Shown here: positions 14,000 to 14,912 of the stretch, piece after piece
Layout: the number at the start of each line of letters is the position of its first letter
Numbering within the stretch: the first letter of the stretch is position 1
Notes under the pieces: model-generated
Seen by the model: the letters and a program-made list of their open reading frames with translations, nothing else
What the model was told of the DNA's origin: nothing
Databases searched by the model: none
Assembly (NCBI GenBank): GCA_964449305.1
Contig: CAYUYM010000077.1
Coordinates: 1-14,912, forward strand
DNA from: CAYUYM01 sp964449305
GTDB taxonomy: Bacteria > Bacteroidota > Ignavibacteria > SZUA-365 > CAYQST01
Length of the DNA stretch: 14,912 bases
Reading direction: 5' to 3'
Program-made: the position numbers and the translations under genes

Positions 14000-14912
14000 A
14001 TGTCGTACTGGAACAACCAAAGCGATTACCGGCCGACCTTCGGCGGGTTCACCTTCTTCCCTCCGGCCATCAAGGCGCTCCTCATCGCCAACGTGGTCCT
14101 CTATCTCATCCAGCAGTTCGCCACCGGCGGACTCACCGTGGATGGGGAGCCGCTGTCGTACTGGTTCAAGGAGACCTTCTACCTCATGCCCATTGGTGAA
14201 GGGTTCCGGCCCTGGCAGCTTGTCTCCTACATGTTTCTCCACGGCGGCTTCTGGCACATCGGCATCAACATGCTCATGCTGTGGATGTTCGGTGTGGAGG
14301 TGGAGAACACCTGGGGCACAAGGAAATTCCTGTGGTTCTACTTTCTCTGCGGTATTGCCGCGGGGTTCGCGAACCTGTTCATCGCCCCCATCTTCTCCGG
14401 TCCCGCCGCAGCCATCGGCGCATCGGGCAGTGTGTATGGCGTGCTCGTGGCATTCGGCATGATGTTCCCGAACCGCCTCATCTACATCTACTTCCTCATC
14501 CCCGTGAAGGCGAAGTACATGATCACGTTCATGATCGCCCTCGAGCTCTTCAACGGCGTGTCCATGGGTGGTGATGGATCGGGCATCGCGCACTTCGCCC
14601 ACCTTGGCGGTGCGGTGCTGGCCGTGATCTGGGTGCTGCTGGACCGCTTCGGCAGGCTCGACGCGCTCTTCGACAGGCGGCGCCGGCCGGGCGTCTCGTC
14701 ACGCACATCATGGAGCGCGCCTGTGCAGGATGCCACCATCATCGATTTCGAATCGCGGCAGCCATCGAAGCCCCGGCAGACGCAGGAGCAGCTCGAGTAT
14801 CAGCGCGCGATCGATGTGATCCTCGACAAGATCAGCCAAAGCGGCTATGCCGGGCTGACGGAGCGCGAGAAACAGATCCTGCTGGACGCATCGCGCAAAT
14901 TGAACAAGGAGG
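14000..14912 (+). CDS. Rhomboid-family intramembrane serine protease (3' end outside window)
   Basis: The first 304 residues of an inner-membrane protease that cleaves transmembrane segments. The rhomboid core has HGGFWHIGIN (His81, His86, Asn90) in the second helix, GASGSVYG with catalytic Ser142, and HFAHLGGA with catalytic His201. Hydrophobic segments lie near residues 22-40, 87-99, 109-130, 136-156, 170-186 and 199-216. A basic linker (RRRRPGVSS) then leads to a cytoplasmic tail whose end, LEYQRAIDVILDKISQSGYAGLTEREKQILLDASRKLNKE, resembles the small helical domain (DUF6576-type) found after many Bacteroidota rhomboids. Probably only a few residues are missing. The ATG at 14000 has only AAGGA 13 nt upstream, a poor ribosome site, but no better in-frame start fits the conserved N-terminus. 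It lies 34 nt after pgk. Substrates are unknown. Confidence 0.93.
   Translation, partial: MSYWNNQSDYRPTFGGFTFFPPAIKALLIANVVLYLIQQFATGGLTVDGEPLSYWFKETFYLMPIGEGFRPWQLVSYMFLHGGFWHIGINMLMLWMFGVEVENTWGTRKFLWFYFLCGIAAGFANLFIAPIFSGPAAAIGASGSVYGVLVAFGMMFPNRLIYIYFLIPVKAKYMITFMIALELFNGVSMGGDGSGIAHFAHLGGAVLAVIWVLLDRFGRLDALFDRRRRPGVSSRTSWSAPVQDATIIDFESRQPSKPRQTQEQLEYQRAIDVILDKISQSGYAGLTEREKQILLDASRKLNKE

Noticed and set aside
13545..14462. 305-codon plus-strand open frame spanning the pgk-rhomboid junction
   Set aside because: It overlaps two clearly real genes in another frame and is full of Arg, Ser and Gly, typical of a GC-rich out-of-frame reading.

Overview
The window is about 60% GC and gene-dense. 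It most likely comes from the Bacteroidota/Chlorobiota/Ignavibacteriota (FCB) group; a Kapabacteria-like lineage is my guess only. Pointers to this group are a secreted protein with SBBP-type propeller blades followed by tandem Bacteroidota-style Ig/PKD-like repeats, a POT-family transporter of bacterial type, a rhomboid protease with a cytoplasmic C-terminal helical tail, and a TAnnTTTG-type promoter in front of the GAPDH gene. Several genes also lack a Shine-Dalgarno sequence.

Layout, left to right. (1) 1-927, minus: the N-terminal 309 residues of a membrane Fe-S oxidoreductase (NarI/Hdr-like), cut by the window edge. (2) 928-1453: a 526-nt divergent spacer with no convincing gene, carrying inverted A/G-rich repeats. 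(3) 1454-2842, plus: a POT-type proton-coupled peptide transporter. (4) 3019-3855, minus: a tandem-domain universal stress protein. (5) 3974-6691, minus: a secreted GH13 type I pullulanase-like enzyme. (6) 6692-6897: a divergent control region with a palindromic repeat pair and two overlapping hairpins. (7) 6898-11430, plus: a 1510-residue exported protein made of a seven-bladed propeller and 13 Ig-like repeats, ten of them on a 243-bp period. (8) 11449-11570: a four-copy palindrome array of the same family as the one upstream of this gene. (9) 11664-12653 GAPDH, 12769-13965 phosphoglycerate kinase, and 14000 to the edge a rhomboid protease, all on the plus strand. A strong intrinsic terminator separates the first two.

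Functionally the window combines core glycolysis (GAPDH then PGK: two consecutive steps making 1,3-bisphosphoglycerate and then ATP), uptake and breakdown of polymers (peptide transporter, secreted debranching enzyme), redox and stress functions, and a large cell-surface or secreted repeat protein. The most unusual material is in and around the surface protein. It is bracketed by GACCTATAGGTC palindrome arrays, has two mutually exclusive hairpins just before its ribosome binding site, and carries G7 and G9 tracts near its 3' end where a one-base slip in either direction would truncate it. These points suggest a variable or specially regulated surface protein, but that is inference from sequence alone.
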